From assembly GCA_964550375.1 (NCBI GenBank), contig CAZJYX010000011.1:52271-116270 (forward strand): DNA of 64,000 bases, written 5' to 3'. The position numbers and the translations under genes were made by a program. Below, piece after piece: positions 42,386-51,529 of the stretch (positions within the stretch are counted from its first letter, which is position 1; each line of letters begins with the position of its first letter). The notes beneath the pieces are model-generated. The model did no database searches and was not told the DNA's origin. It worked only from the letters and a program-made list of their open reading frames with translations. This DNA is from JAAYXS01 sp964550375. Its GTDB lineage: Bacteria; Planctomycetota; Phycisphaerae; UBA1845; Fen-1342.

Positions 42386-42686
42386 TTGCACTCCCGCGCC
42401 GCAGGACCGTCAGTGCCGTCAATCCAGACTGTCCCGGTCTCCAGGCGGGCCGAGTTGATATCGTCACGTGTTGCTCCAGAATCGGCAAGCGCGCGGCCGA
42501 ACTGAGCAGCAGATTGTAGCGGATCGCCACCACCCGGAACCCGGCCGCTTTCACGGCCATGTTAGGGGAGGTCCGAGAATCTTTCGGAGCCTTCACGCAG
42601 CGGGCCCGGTGTGAGTCGGATTCCCTCAACGACCGGCTCGTCGAGCCCACCTGAGGGGCGACCCCCACACTCACCCGACGCCGCCC

Positions 42687-42956
42687 CTATCGTTTGACCA
42701 GGAGCACGATGTACAGGACGGCGGCGGTTGCGCCGCCCACTAGACCAATCAGCAAGGTGGGATCCGGTGAGCCGCGCAGCAATCCGATGGTGCTCCCGCC
42801 GCCGGAGATGACTGCGACGGCCAGGAGAAGCGTTCGGGCCGCAACGCGCCCGGCGGAATCTTTGGCGGCCTTTTGCGGGCTGCCGCAGCCTGGACATGTT
42901 CTGGCTGCGGCCGAAATCTCACGCCCACAGTCCCCACACCTAATCATCTTCGCCAT
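42687..42956 (-). CDS. Small zinc-ribbon, two-helix membrane protein
   Basis: 89 residues from ATG 42956 (MAKMIRCGDC). A zinc ribbon CGDCGREI...TCPGCGSPQ near the N-terminus is followed by two predicted transmembrane helices (about 37-55 and 62-86) and a short KR end. Similar ribbon-plus-helices proteins are widespread and uncharacterised. It is on the same strand as aroC, about 300 bases upstream, and divergent from rplM. Confidence 0.6.
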   Translation of the reverse strand: MAKMIRCGDCGREISAAARTCPGCGSPQKAAKDSAGRVAARTLLLAVAVISGGGSTIGLLRGSPDPTLLIGLVGGATAAVLYIVLLVKR

Positions 42957-43269
42957 TCCCGTGGCCTCCATCGTCGCAGCGGGCCAGCCCCGCAAGCACC
43001 CTAACTATGCCACAACTCCCCCGAAGTGTCCACTAATTACGGCGTTCGGTCGGATCATGCCACATGTTGACCTCCTTCGTCCCGCCCTGCAGTTGGTTGC
43101 ACCGGGTGGCAGTCGGCCTCGTCAAGGCCGATCAGGAACAAGCTGGCCTCGCGCCTCGGGTCTTCAAGCCGGACAGGTGTCTCGCAGTAGGACGCCCCAG
43201 CCGGGGTGCGTGGCTAGAGAACGAGGCGCGCTGAGACGCTTCTTGCTGGACCCAGCTTCGCCGCGGCGC
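42957..43269 (+). other. Intergenic region upstream of the rplM promoter
   Basis: About 310 bases between divergent transcription units. The right end holds the rplM promoter; the rest shows no gene or recognisable RNA. Confidence 0.4.
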
Positions 43270-43297
43270 TTGACAGCGGGCGGCCTGATCGTATGAT
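43270..43297 (+). promoter_or_regulatory. Sigma-70 promoter of rplM-rpsI
   Basis: TTGACA (43270-43275, perfect), 16-base spacer, TATGAT (43292-43297, 5 of 6). Predicted start near 43304, giving a leader of about 48 bases with a short hairpin GGGG(43320)-7-CCCC(43334). Confidence 0.75.
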
Positions 43298-43351
43298 TGG
43301 GGATTCCCCGCACTAAGCCGGGGCTGCGGTCCCCGCACAGCGAGAAGTACG

Positions 43352-43792
43352 ATGAAGACGGCGAACAAGTGTTATCTGGCGAAGCCCGGCGAAGTGGAGC
43401 GCAAGTGGTACGTGGTGGACGCCAAGGACCAGGTCCTTGGTCGGCTGGCCGTCCGGATCGCTACCGTGCTCATGGGCAAGCACAAGCCTACCTACACCCC
43501 GCACGTTGACGTCGGCGACTTCGTGGTCGTCCTGAACGCCGGCGACGTGAAGGTAACCGGGCGCAAGCGTGAAACCATGGTTTACCAGAGCTACAGCGGC
43601 TATCCGGGCGGCCGCCGCGAGACGCCGATGGAGCGCGTGTTGCAGCGTCATCCCGAACGTGTGCTACGCGAAGCCGTGCGGCGCATGCTGCCCAAGAACA
43701 GGCTGGCCCGCCAGATGCTCAGCAAGCTCAAGCTGCAGCCCGGCCCGGATCATCCGCATCAGGCCCAGCAGCCCGAGCCTTTTCCCCTGTAA
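43352..43792 (+). CDS. rplM: 50S ribosomal protein uL13
   Basis: 146 residues. Family blocks: WYVVDAKDQVLGRLAVRIAT, LMGKHKPTYTPHVDVGDFVV, TGRKRETMVYQSYSGYPGG, RHPERVLREAVRRMLPKNRL. The length is normal and the C-terminal end is His/Gln/Pro-rich. It is first in the conserved rplM-rpsI pair, behind a strong promoter. Confidence 0.97.
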   Translation: MKTANKCYLAKPGEVERKWYVVDAKDQVLGRLAVRIATVLMGKHKPTYTPHVDVGDFVVVLNAGDVKVTGRKRETMVYQSYSGYPGGRRETPMERVLQRHPERVLREAVRRMLPKNRLARQMLSKLKLQPGPDHPHQAQQPEPFPL

Positions 43793-43809
43793 CTGCTTGA
43801 GGAACATTC

Positions 43810-44382
43810 GTGAGCGCGACTGATACACCGACTCCTCAACCGAATCCCGAGACCCAGCAGCCGCTGGCGCCGGAGGCCGCGACCCCGGAAACCCCGGACG
43901 CCCCCGCGCCCAGCACCCCACCCACCGAGGTCGCACCGCTTGCCGAGGCGCCCGTGGTCGAAGAAGCTGCTGAAGCAATGGCCCCCAGCCAGCCGACCGG
44001 CACATTCTGCGGCACCGGCCGCAGGAAACGGGCTGTCGCACGCGTCCGCCTGGTGCCCGGCAGCGGCAAGGTCCTAGTCAACGATCGTGAAGTAACCGCG
44101 TATTTCACGGAGATTCGTGATCGCTCCTACGTAAATGCGCCGCTGGATATCACCGGTAAGGCCGGCATGTGGGACGCGCTGATCAATGTGACCGGCGGCG
44201 GACCCTCGGGGCAGGCCGGTGCCGTCCGACTCGGCATGGCCCGGGCGCTCGTCGCCTCCGACCGAACCTGTGAGCCGACGCTGCGCGACGCGGGCTACCT
44301 GACGCGGGACGCCCGGCGTGTGGAGCGTAAAAAGTACGGCCGGCGCAAGGCCCGCCGCAGCTTCCAGTTCTCCAAGCGCTGA
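43810..44382 (+). CDS. rpsI: 30S ribosomal protein uS9 with N-terminal extension
   Basis: 190 residues from GTG 43810. The first 60 or so residues are a Pro/Ala/Glu/Thr-rich extension not found in E. coli uS9. The core then begins with FCGTGRRKRAVARVRLVPGS and continues DITGKAGMWDALINVTGGG, LTRDARRVERKKYGRRKA, ending with the SFQFSKR C-terminal tail that enters the P site. The extension is in frame with no other good start, unless a downstream ATG at 43978 (MAPSQPTGTF) is used, which would remove most of it. Confidence 0.93.
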   Translation: MSATDTPTPQPNPETQQPLAPEAATPETPDAPAPSTPPTEVAPLAEAPVVEEAAEAMAPSQPTGTFCGTGRRKRAVARVRLVPGSGKVLVNDREVTAYFTEIRDRSYVNAPLDITGKAGMWDALINVTGGGPSGQAGAVRLGMARALVASDRTCEPTLRDAGYLTRDARRVERKKYGRRKARRSFQFSKR

Positions 44383-44410
44383 TTCAAGCAGCATTTGCGA
44401 CGTTATTCGT

Positions 44411-44441
44411 GCGAGCCGCGCCGCCTCATGGCGCGGCTCGC
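44411..44441 (+). terminator. Hairpin after rpsI
   Basis: GCGAGCCGCGCC (44411-44422) pairs perfectly over 12 bases with GGCGCGGCTCGC (44430-44441), loop of 7. The following TGTCTGCG is not a T tract, so it may act with Rho or as a 3' stabiliser. Confidence 0.65.
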
Positions 44442-44556
44442 TGTCTGCGCCGACCCAGGCGGCACCTGTCACCAGCTTGCGGCCCCCGGGTGGCAGGAGT
44501 AACGTGGGGACGCGACGCCATTGCCCGCCATGCTGCCGCCCGAGAGGTGCAAGCCG

Positions 44557-46125
44557 ATGTCGCAGCGCCCGCTGTTCGACCCGGACCGAATCCGTCCGCC
44601 GGCTGATGCCCGCTCGGGCAACCCGCCGGACTCGGGGACGTACACAGTCCGGCAGGTCAACGAGCTGGTCCGCGGCGCGCTGGCCCAGCATCTGCCGGCC
44701 ACGCTGCACGTGCTGGGGGAAGTTGGCGATGTGTCGCGGCCGGCCAGCGGGCATCTCTACTTCACGCTCAAGGACACCGGTAACGAGCTGGCCTGCGTCA
44801 TGTGGCGCAGCGCGGCCACGCGCCAGCGGTTTGAACTACAGCCAGGCATGGAGGTCATTGCCACCGGTTTCATCGACGTGTACGCACCCCGCGGCACGTA
44901 CCAGATGAGTGTTCGGCGACTAGAGCCGCGCGGCGTCGGCGCCCTGGAGTTGGCCTTCCGACAGCTCAAGGAGCGGCTGGAGGCCGAAGGCCTGTTTGAC
45001 CCGCGGCGCAAGCGGCCGCTGCCGGCTGTGCCGCGCTGCATCGCCATTATCACGAGCCCGGCCGGGGCGGCCATCCGGGACATACTGCAGACTCTGCGGC
45101 GGCGGTTCCCGGCGCTGCGGGTGCTGGTCTTTCCGGTCCGCGTGCAGGGCGAAGGCGCGGCGGCCGAGATCGCGGCCGCTATCGAGCAGATGAATGCTCA
45201 CGCGGCGGAACTCGGCGGCCTTGACGCGGCGATTGTCGGTCGCGGCGGGGGCTCGCTGGAAGACCTATGGGCCTTCAACGAGGAGGTCGTGGCACGTGCC
45301 ATCGCGGCCAGCCAGATTCCCATCATCAGTGCGGTCGGGCACGAGGTGGATGTCAGCATCAGCGACCTGGTGGCGGATGTCCGGGCGGCGACGCCGACCG
45401 CCGCCGCGGAACTGATTGCCCCGCGCCTGAGCGACCTGCTCGAACGCCTGGCGCAGCAGGTTACGCGGGCGACGCGGGCGACGCGGCACGCGCTCGACCT
45501 AGCCCGGGCCCGGCTGGCGGCGGCGCTGGCCTACGACGGTCTGGCACGGCCGCTGAATCGCGTCCAGGCGCGCGCCCAGCGGCTTGATGAGCTGACGCAT
45601 CGGCTGACCGTTGCCGTGCGGGAACGGCAGCGGCTGGCACGCCAGCGGAGCGAGCGTGCCGAGTTGGCACTGCTGCGATTCCGGGCCGGCGCGCATTTCC
45701 GGCGACTTTCTGAGCGCCTGGCGGAGCACGTGCTGCGGCTGCACCGGGCGCTGGCCCGGCCGGCGATGCGCGGCGAACAGGCGCTGGCGCTGCGCCTGGC
45801 CCGCCTTGAGCGGGCGGCGCCCACGCGGCATCTGGACCGGCTTGACGAGCAGTGGCACCAGGTGTGCCGGCGCTTGGAGCTGGCCGCCGGCAGCGTGCGC
45901 AAGCGTGACCGGCGGCGCCTGGCGGCCCGACTGGAGGCGCTGGCCGCGTATAACCCCCAGCACGTGCTGCGGCGCGGCTACAGCATCACACGCGACGCCC
46001 GCACGCGCCGCATCATCCGGTCGGTGGAAGAGATCCGGGCCGGCCTGCGGATCAGCACGCAGTTGCACGACGGCGAGTTCCGCGCCACGTCGGACGATCC
46101 CCACCAACCGCGACTATTCGATTGA
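44557..46125 (+). CDS. xseA: Exodeoxyribonuclease VII large subunit
   Basis: 522 residues from ATG 44557 (MSQRPLFDPD), after GAGAGG; an ATG at 44521 lacks a ribosome site. OB fold near 28-125 (LGEVGDVSRPASGHLYFTLK, YQMSVRRLEPRGVGAL), catalytic domain IAIITSPAGAAIRDILQTLR and VGRGGGSLEDLWAFN with PIISAVGHEVD, then a long Arg/Leu-rich coiled coil and the tail RGYSITRD. With XseB it degrades single-stranded DNA from both ends. No xseB lies nearby. QRPLF at the start and QPRLF at the end both look like beta-clamp-binding peptides. Confidence 0.94.
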   Translation: MSQRPLFDPDRIRPPADARSGNPPDSGTYTVRQVNELVRGALAQHLPATLHVLGEVGDVSRPASGHLYFTLKDTGNELACVMWRSAATRQRFELQPGMEVIATGFIDVYAPRGTYQMSVRRLEPRGVGALELAFRQLKERLEAEGLFDPRRKRPLPAVPRCIAIITSPAGAAIRDILQTLRRRFPALRVLVFPVRVQGEGAAAEIAAAIEQMNAHAAELGGLDAAIVGRGGGSLEDLWAFNEEVVARAIAASQIPIISAVGHEVDVSISDLVADVRAATPTAAAELIAPRLSDLLERLAQQVTRATRATRHALDLARARLAAALAYDGLARPLNRVQARAQRLDELTHRLTVAVRERQRLARQRSERAELALLRFRAGAHFRRLSERLAEHVLRLHRALARPAMRGEQALALRLARLERAAPTRHLDRLDEQWHQVCRRLELAAGSVRKRDRRRLAARLEALAAYNPQHVLRRGYSITRDARTRRIIRSVEEIRAGLRISTQLHDGEFRATSDDPHQPRLFD

Positions 46126-46232
46126 GACCCGCTCCACAACAACTACCGGCTACACGCCTCAGCCTATCGCTGGCCTTCGCCAACTGCCGGGAACGGCGCG
46201 CCTCAGCATGACCGCAGCGCCTATCAGCGCAC

Positions 46233-46260
46233 TTGCGTCCGGCGAGCGGCCATGTATAGT
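46233..46260 (+). promoter_or_regulatory. Candidate sigma-70 promoter for the OFA transporter
   Basis: TTGCGT (46233-46238), 16-base spacer, TATAGT (46255-46260). Predicted leader of about 135 bases to ATG 46402. Confidence 0.45.
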
Positions 46261-46401
46261 GCTTCGAATGTTGAGGCTCGCCGATGACATTCGCTGGAAG
46301 AACCCCGCCGGGTCGCTTCAAGGCGTTCCGTATCTGGCACGCGCCAGCCTGCTAATCAATAGGTTCAGCCATACGTCCTACAGGTCTCACTGAGTATCCC
46401 G

Positions 46402-47694
46402 ATGACAAACCAATCCGCGGCTCCGGCCGGCGTCCTGGCCCCGATCTCGAACCGCTGGCTGGTAGTAGTCGGGGCGATTCTGATCCAACTCAGTCTCGGC
46501 GCGCTCTATGCCTGGAGCGTGTTCACCCCGGCGCTCACCGCCGAACCTTTCAATTTCACCAAGTCGCAGACGCAATGGATCTTCTCCGTCGGCCTGCTCT
46601 GCTTTGCGGTCGCCATGCTTTTCGCCGGTCGCTGGCAGGCGGCGGCCGGACCGGCCCTGCCCACGCGCGTCGGCGGCCTGTTGCTCGGCGTGGGATACGT
46701 GGCGGCGAAATTCGTCGGAACGTCATTCCCCGGATTACTGATCACTATCGGCATCCTCGGCGGTCTGGGCATCGGCCTGGCTTATGTTGTGCCCATCGCG
46801 GTGGGCGTGAAGTGGTTCCCGGACAGAAAGGGCCTCATCACCGGCCTGGCGGTCGCGGGCTTCGGCTTCGGCGCACTGATTTGGATGAAGGTCGCCGGCG
46901 AATGGGGCCACTTGATCGACAAATACACAGTATCGAACGTCTTCATGTACTTCGGAATCACGTTCTTCCTGCTGGTGATGATCGGTTCGTACTGGATGAA
47001 GAATCCTCCGGCGGGCTGGAAGCCCCCTGGCTGGACGCCCGCGGCCGCCATGCAGGCGGGCGGCGGCGGCGGCCACAGCCTGGCCACCAGGGAAATGTTC
47101 GCCACGCCGCAGTTCTACATGCTGTGGGTTATGTACCTGTGCGGCTCCATGGCCGGCCTGATGGTGATCGGCCTCATCAAGCTCTTCGGCATCGAGGTCC
47201 TGCAGGGCCGCGCCGGCCTGACCGAGACAGCCGCCTCCGCCGTGGCCGGCACCGCCATGGGCGTCTTCTTCGCGATCGGCAATGGTCTCGGCCGCATCCT
47301 CTGGGGCGGCATATCAGACAAACTCGGACGCAAGATGTCCCTGACGCTGATGATGGCTATCCAGGGCGCAATCCTGCTCCTCTTCGCCACCATCGGAGCC
47401 AGCCCGATCGGCTTGTACATCGCTTCCGCCATCGTCGGCTTCAACTTCGGCGGCAACATCGCCCTCTTCCCAGTGGCCACCGCTGATACCTTCGGCAACA
47501 AGACCGTCGGCACGAACTACCCGTGGGTATTCACGGCCTACGGCATCGGCGGCATCGCCGGCCCGCAGATCGGCGCCTATTTCGGCAGCCTCGGAGCGTG
47601 GAACACCGCCTTCGTCGTCGGCGGCAGCGCCTGCTTCCTCGCAGCCATCCTCGGCCTGCTCCTCAAGCGTCCGCAAACGACGTCTGCAGCGTGA
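46402..47694 (+). CDS. Major facilitator transporter, OFA (oxalate/formate antiporter) family
   Basis: 430 residues with about twelve transmembrane helices. The OFA signature is near the start: NRWLVVVGAILIQLSLGALY then AWSVF. Family features continue with GLGIGLAYVVPIAVGVKWFP, DRKGLITGLAVAGFGFGA, GRILWGGISDKLGRKMSL and FNFGGNIALFPVATAD. OFA members carry small carboxylates such as oxalate, formate or lactate, and some carry other anions, so the substrate is open. It is convergent with the VWA gene, with only 5 bases between stops. Confidence 0.9.
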   Translation: MTNQSAAPAGVLAPISNRWLVVVGAILIQLSLGALYAWSVFTPALTAEPFNFTKSQTQWIFSVGLLCFAVAMLFAGRWQAAAGPALPTRVGGLLLGVGYVAAKFVGTSFPGLLITIGILGGLGIGLAYVVPIAVGVKWFPDRKGLITGLAVAGFGFGALIWMKVAGEWGHLIDKYTVSNVFMYFGITFFLLVMIGSYWMKNPPAGWKPPGWTPAAAMQAGGGGGHSLATREMFATPQFYMLWVMYLCGSMAGLMVIGLIKLFGIEVLQGRAGLTETAASAVAGTAMGVFFAIGNGLGRILWGGISDKLGRKMSLTLMMAIQGAILLLFATIGASPIGLYIASAIVGFNFGGNIALFPVATADTFGNKTVGTNYPWVFTAYGIGGIAGPQIGAYFGSLGAWNTAFVVGGSACFLAAILGLLLKRPQTTSAA

Positions 47695-47699
47695 GCGTT

Positions 47700-50696
47700 T
47701 CAGCACTCCTCACCAGGATCATCCCGCCTGCGTGCGCTGCGCTTCGCACGCAACAAGCGCGACATGTAGTCGCTTTCCGAAGTCTCCGGCCGACCCGGCT
47801 GGCGAGGAGGCGCCGGCACGGCGGGCTCGTCCGCGTCAACGCCGTCGCGCGCGCGCGACAACGCCTCGGCGGGTTCCGACTCGGCCCGCACGGGCCCCGG
47901 CGGCTGTGGCGGCCTTGCTGATGATACCTCGCCTTGCGCGCGCTGCTTGGCCCCGCGCAGCGCGCCGAGCGTACCAAGCGAATCGGCGCCGGATCGAGTT
48001 CCGGCCAGCTCATGAATGAAACGCCGCAAGCGGTCCACTGCCTCGGCCGGCCCGACGGCCATCCGACGAACAGCTACGTCCAGAATGAACAGGACTAGCG
48101 CCAGTCGTATGAGATCCTCCCAGAATGGCCGTCGGGTCTGAATCGGCCGAATGCTCCGTGGTTCATAGACCGTGCCCGCATCGTCCATGTCAAGAACGCG
48201 ACCGCCCGTGCGCCGCGCAAGCTCGGCCAAGACGGCTTCGTTGTGCCCCAACGTGCGATACTCGGACGAGTAGCTCTGCACCACACCCGTGCTAAGTACG
48301 CCGGACTGGCTCTGCTCACCAACACCGTAGCTGTAGGGCAGGTTTACCAGGTACGTTCCTGGGGCATCCAGCGGGAAGGCCGCCTCGTAGCGCCCGGCGG
48401 CCGTGCGCCGCAGGTCAAGTGGCGACCTGGAGAAATCCGGCGTAGTGACGTGCCCGACAACCACCAACGAACTCTGGGCGCGCAATGGGAGATGCTCGGC
48501 CGAGACGCTCACGATCGCATCGCCGCCTCTGACCGACGCTTCGACCTGTAGTTCCCCCGGATGGCCCGGCCGCGCCGCGTAACGCACCGCTTGGGTCCAG
48601 AGCTTGCTGAACCCCGGCCACGCCGCCCATTCCGGGCCCCACTTGGGCCACAGGCCGCTGGTGAACGCCACAGCGCGACCGAGGCCGACCTGCCAGTACG
48701 CCAGGATTGGGTCGGCCCCGTCCGCAGTCGGCCGAACCAGGGGCGTCCGGGCCGCAGGCTTGGCCGCGGTAACCACGTGTCCGTACAACGGCGGAATCTC
48801 CGCCGGCGCGAAGCCGCGCAGGATGCGCTCATCAATCGTGCGGTCCAGACGGGGCGTGAACGGCTGCTCGAAGAGCGCCGCGCGGCTGACGAGCGCCGTC
48901 TCGCGCGCGAAGATCTGCGGCAGGGGGCTGGCGCTATCGGCAATGTACAGCCGTCCGCCGCTGCGCTGCGCGACTCGCGCCAGCAGGGGCCGATCGGCGT
49001 CGGGCCCGACGGCGATGGTGGAAATCGTGATTCCGGCCTGGCCGCAGCTTTCCGCTAGGCTCTCGAACGCACCCGGCGCCGAGCGACCATCGGTCAGCGC
49101 GATGATGTGCCGCAAGTTCGTGCCCGCGCCAAGCAGGGCCTGCTGAGACTGCTCCAAGGCCGGGTACAGGTCGGTGCCGCCGCCGGCACCGATTGTCGCG
49201 ATGCGTTGCGCGATCCACGTGCGATTCTCGGCGGGCTGCAGCGGCACGATCCACTCCGCCGCGCTGTCGAACGCAATCACGCCGACGCGATCCAGACGGC
49301 TGAGCCGCTCCGCCGCCCCGATGGCCGCCTGACGGGCCATGGCAATCTTCTCGCCGGCCATCGAGCCCGATCGATCAATGACGATGACCATGGCCAGGCT
49401 CAGCAGCTTCAGCTTGTCCCGGCTCGTTTCGACCGGTAGAACCTCCTCCAGCGGCGTGCGGTCATAGCCGCCCATGCTGAACGCGTAGTCGCCGCCGATA
49501 ACAAGCAAGCCGCCGCCCTGATCGCGCACGTAGGAGGCCAGCAGCTCCTGGCGGGCCGTGCCCAGATCCAGGGCCGACACGTTCGACAGTATGACCGCCG
49601 AGGCGTCGGCCAGCGCTCCCGGATCGCTGGGCAGGTCTTCGAACGGAATCAGGTCGCACTGCACTCCCCCTTGCCGTAGCGCATTGGCCAGGATTTCGGC
49701 TGACGACCAGTCCGCGGCGCGCAGCTCGGTAGGCGAAGCGGCGATAACGACGACCCGCGTCGCTTCGCCAACAATCGTGAAGGCCCGGCCTTCATTGTTG
49801 ACCGCGATCGAGTCGGCCGCCGGATCGTCCGGTTCCACTACCGCGCGGAAGCGATGCACGCCCGGAGCGCGCAGTTCGACCGGAATCGTGAAGCGGTTCG
49901 CCCCCGCCTCCAACTCGATCGGCATCCCCACGCCGGGCGTGGCCGGGTCGAGCCTCACGAGCCGGTCGTTGTGGTAGAGCAGCAGCCGTGCTGTCGTGTC
50001 CACTTGCGAACGCACGACCAGTCGCAGGGTAATCACCTCGTCAAGGTTCGCCGCGGCCGGCGCCGACAGTTGATCGATCAGCACTTCGGCCGCATGCTCG
50101 TAGCGTAGCGGGACCACGTCGATCGGCACGCCAAGTGCCGCAAACGCATCCGCTTCCGCCGCTGCCATACCGCGGCGCTCGTTGCCATCGGAGATCATGA
50201 CCAGTCGCCGGGCGGTGTCGCCGGGAAAGAGCGCCAGCCCGAGTCGCAGCGCCGCGGCGATATCGGTCTGGTGCCGGTCGCCGCTGACGCCCACGTTGCC
50301 GGCGATCAGCTCCTGATTCGGCAATTGATCAACGGATGGGCGGGCCGCGAAACTGAGGACCGCAATACGGTCCTTACCGGCGCGCATCTCCACGGCGGCC
50401 TGCTCGACGAACGCCAGCGCTTCACGCTGCTGCGCCGCGGGAACGCTACCGGACTGATCCAGCGCGAAGATGACGGTTTGATCGTCCGTCTGGCGGACCC
50501 ACTCCGGACCGGCCAAGGCACAGGCCATGACCGCGATTACCAGGCAGCGCAGCCCCACGGCCAGCGGCCGGCGCACCGGCCCCAGTCCGGCCAGCGACCG
50601 CAGGCTCAGCGCCACCACCAGCGGCACGACGGCCAGTACGGCCAGGTAGCCGGGCTGGGCTATGCTCACGAAGCTGGACCACGGATCGGCAACCAT
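47700..50696 (-). CDS. Membrane protein with two VWA domains and a GATase-like core
   Basis: 998 residues. N-terminal helices (about 15-32 and 47-63) precede a first von Willebrand A domain with metal-site D80-Q-S-G-S. A beta region (about 200-330) and a glutamine-amidotransferase-like segment follow (VVVIAASPTELRAADWSS, LLVIGGDYAFSMGGYDRTPL). A second VWA domain starts near 435 (VIDRSGSMAGEK). A further beta domain, one transmembrane helix near 860 and a long charged cytoplasmic tail complete it. Such Bat-like proteins are common in Planctomycetota, often of unknown role. No MoxR ATPase lies beside it in this window. Confidence 0.85.
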   Translation of the reverse strand: MVADPWSSFVSIAQPGYLAVLAVVPLVVALSLRSLAGLGPVRRPLAVGLRCLVIAVMACALAGPEWVRQTDDQTVIFALDQSGSVPAAQQREALAFVEQAAVEMRAGKDRIAVLSFAARPSVDQLPNQELIAGNVGVSGDRHQTDIAAALRLGLALFPGDTARRLVMISDGNERRGMAAAEADAFAALGVPIDVVPLRYEHAAEVLIDQLSAPAAANLDEVITLRLVVRSQVDTTARLLLYHNDRLVRLDPATPGVGMPIELEAGANRFTIPVELRAPGVHRFRAVVEPDDPAADSIAVNNEGRAFTIVGEATRVVVIAASPTELRAADWSSAEILANALRQGGVQCDLIPFEDLPSDPGALADASAVILSNVSALDLGTARQELLASYVRDQGGGLLVIGGDYAFSMGGYDRTPLEEVLPVETSRDKLKLLSLAMVIVIDRSGSMAGEKIAMARQAAIGAAERLSRLDRVGVIAFDSAAEWIVPLQPAENRTWIAQRIATIGAGGGTDLYPALEQSQQALLGAGTNLRHIIALTDGRSAPGAFESLAESCGQAGITISTIAVGPDADRPLLARVAQRSGGRLYIADSASPLPQIFARETALVSRAALFEQPFTPRLDRTIDERILRGFAPAEIPPLYGHVVTAAKPAARTPLVRPTADGADPILAYWQVGLGRAVAFTSGLWPKWGPEWAAWPGFSKLWTQAVRYAARPGHPGELQVEASVRGGDAIVSVSAEHLPLRAQSSLVVVGHVTTPDFSRSPLDLRRTAAGRYEAAFPLDAPGTYLVNLPYSYGVGEQSQSGVLSTGVVQSYSSEYRTLGHNEAVLAELARRTGGRVLDMDDAGTVYEPRSIRPIQTRRPFWEDLIRLALVLFILDVAVRRMAVGPAEAVDRLRRFIHELAGTRSGADSLGTLGALRGAKQRAQGEVSSARPPQPPGPVRAESEPAEALSRARDGVDADEPAVPAPPRQPGRPETSESDYMSRLLRAKRSARRRDDPGEEC

Positions 50697-50847
50697 GCTG
50701 TCCGATTATTCGCCAACACGCCCCCTTGGCAAGTCGCCGCCCCTGGCCGGCGGCGCCCTCTTCGGCTGGTCGCCGTTCGGCTCACAGGCGCGGCCGGCGC
50801 ACTTGGGCCCGTTGCATCCCCCGCTGAATACGCGTAGCCCATGCCGG

Positions 50848-51480
50848 TCAGCCGGTTCCCGCGCGGACCAGTGCCCTAAGCCGCTCGAATTCCCAACCTT
50901 CATGCAGCAGCTCGGCGGTGTAGCCCTCTGCGCGTGTGAGCACTTCGATAACGATGTCGCGTACGCGCGCGTCCTTTAAGGCGCGGTCGCCGAGTATGAG
51001 CTTCATCTTCGCAACCTCATGCGTTTCCAGTGCCCGTTTGAACTTGCGCAGGTTTACGGGCCGCGGCATGTCACGCAGCGAGTACGCCGCGCTGAACTGT
51101 ACCTCGAACACTGGATCCTCATGCAGGATGCGCCACAGCAGGTTCTCATCGCGCAGATAAGGTGACTGGCCGAGACCCCAGGCACCGGCGTCGCGCACAA
51201 CATCCTGCCGATCAACGGCGGCGGCACGAAACGCGGAGATCGAACGCGTCACTTCCTTCAGGTATATAATGCCATACAAGGCGCCGGCGCGGATTTCGGG
51301 GACCTCATCGTAGACAAGGCGCGGCAGAATCGCTGATGCGGTCGCCGCGCAGTACTCCTCGCCCAGGTGCCAAAGACGTTGCAGCACCTTGTCCCAGGAT
51401 GCGCGGTGACTTGCATTCTGACGGCTGCCGGGAGCCCTTTTGCGAGGCGCGCTCGTACTCTGATTCCGACGCTTGGTCAT
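50848..51480 (-). CDS. HEAT-repeat-like protein, function unknown
   Basis: 210 residues from ATG 51480 (MTKRRNQSTS), behind AAGGGG; a longer frame to 51528 is possible. A basic N-terminal tail leads to about four helical pairs of HEAT type: AILPRLVYDEVPEIRAGALY, AAAVDRQDVVRDAGAWGLGQ, ILHEDPVFEVQFSAAYSL. No signal peptide, so cytoplasmic. It lies between the VWA gene and the PepSY gene on the same strand. I see no enzyme motif; HEAT proteins usually act as scaffolds. Confidence 0.65.
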   Translation of the reverse strand: MTKRRNQSTSAPRKRAPGSRQNASHRASWDKVLQRLWHLGEEYCAATASAILPRLVYDEVPEIRAGALYGIIYLKEVTRSISAFRAAAVDRQDVVRDAGAWGLGQSPYLRDENLLWRILHEDPVFEVQFSAAYSLRDMPRPVNLRKFKRALETHEVAKMKLILGDRALKDARVRDIVIEVLTRAEGYTAELLHEGWEFERLRALVRAGTG

Positions 51481-51529
51481 GATGTCAGCCCCTTGCCGAC
51501 TGAGGTATCCGCGTCGCCTGAACGGCACT

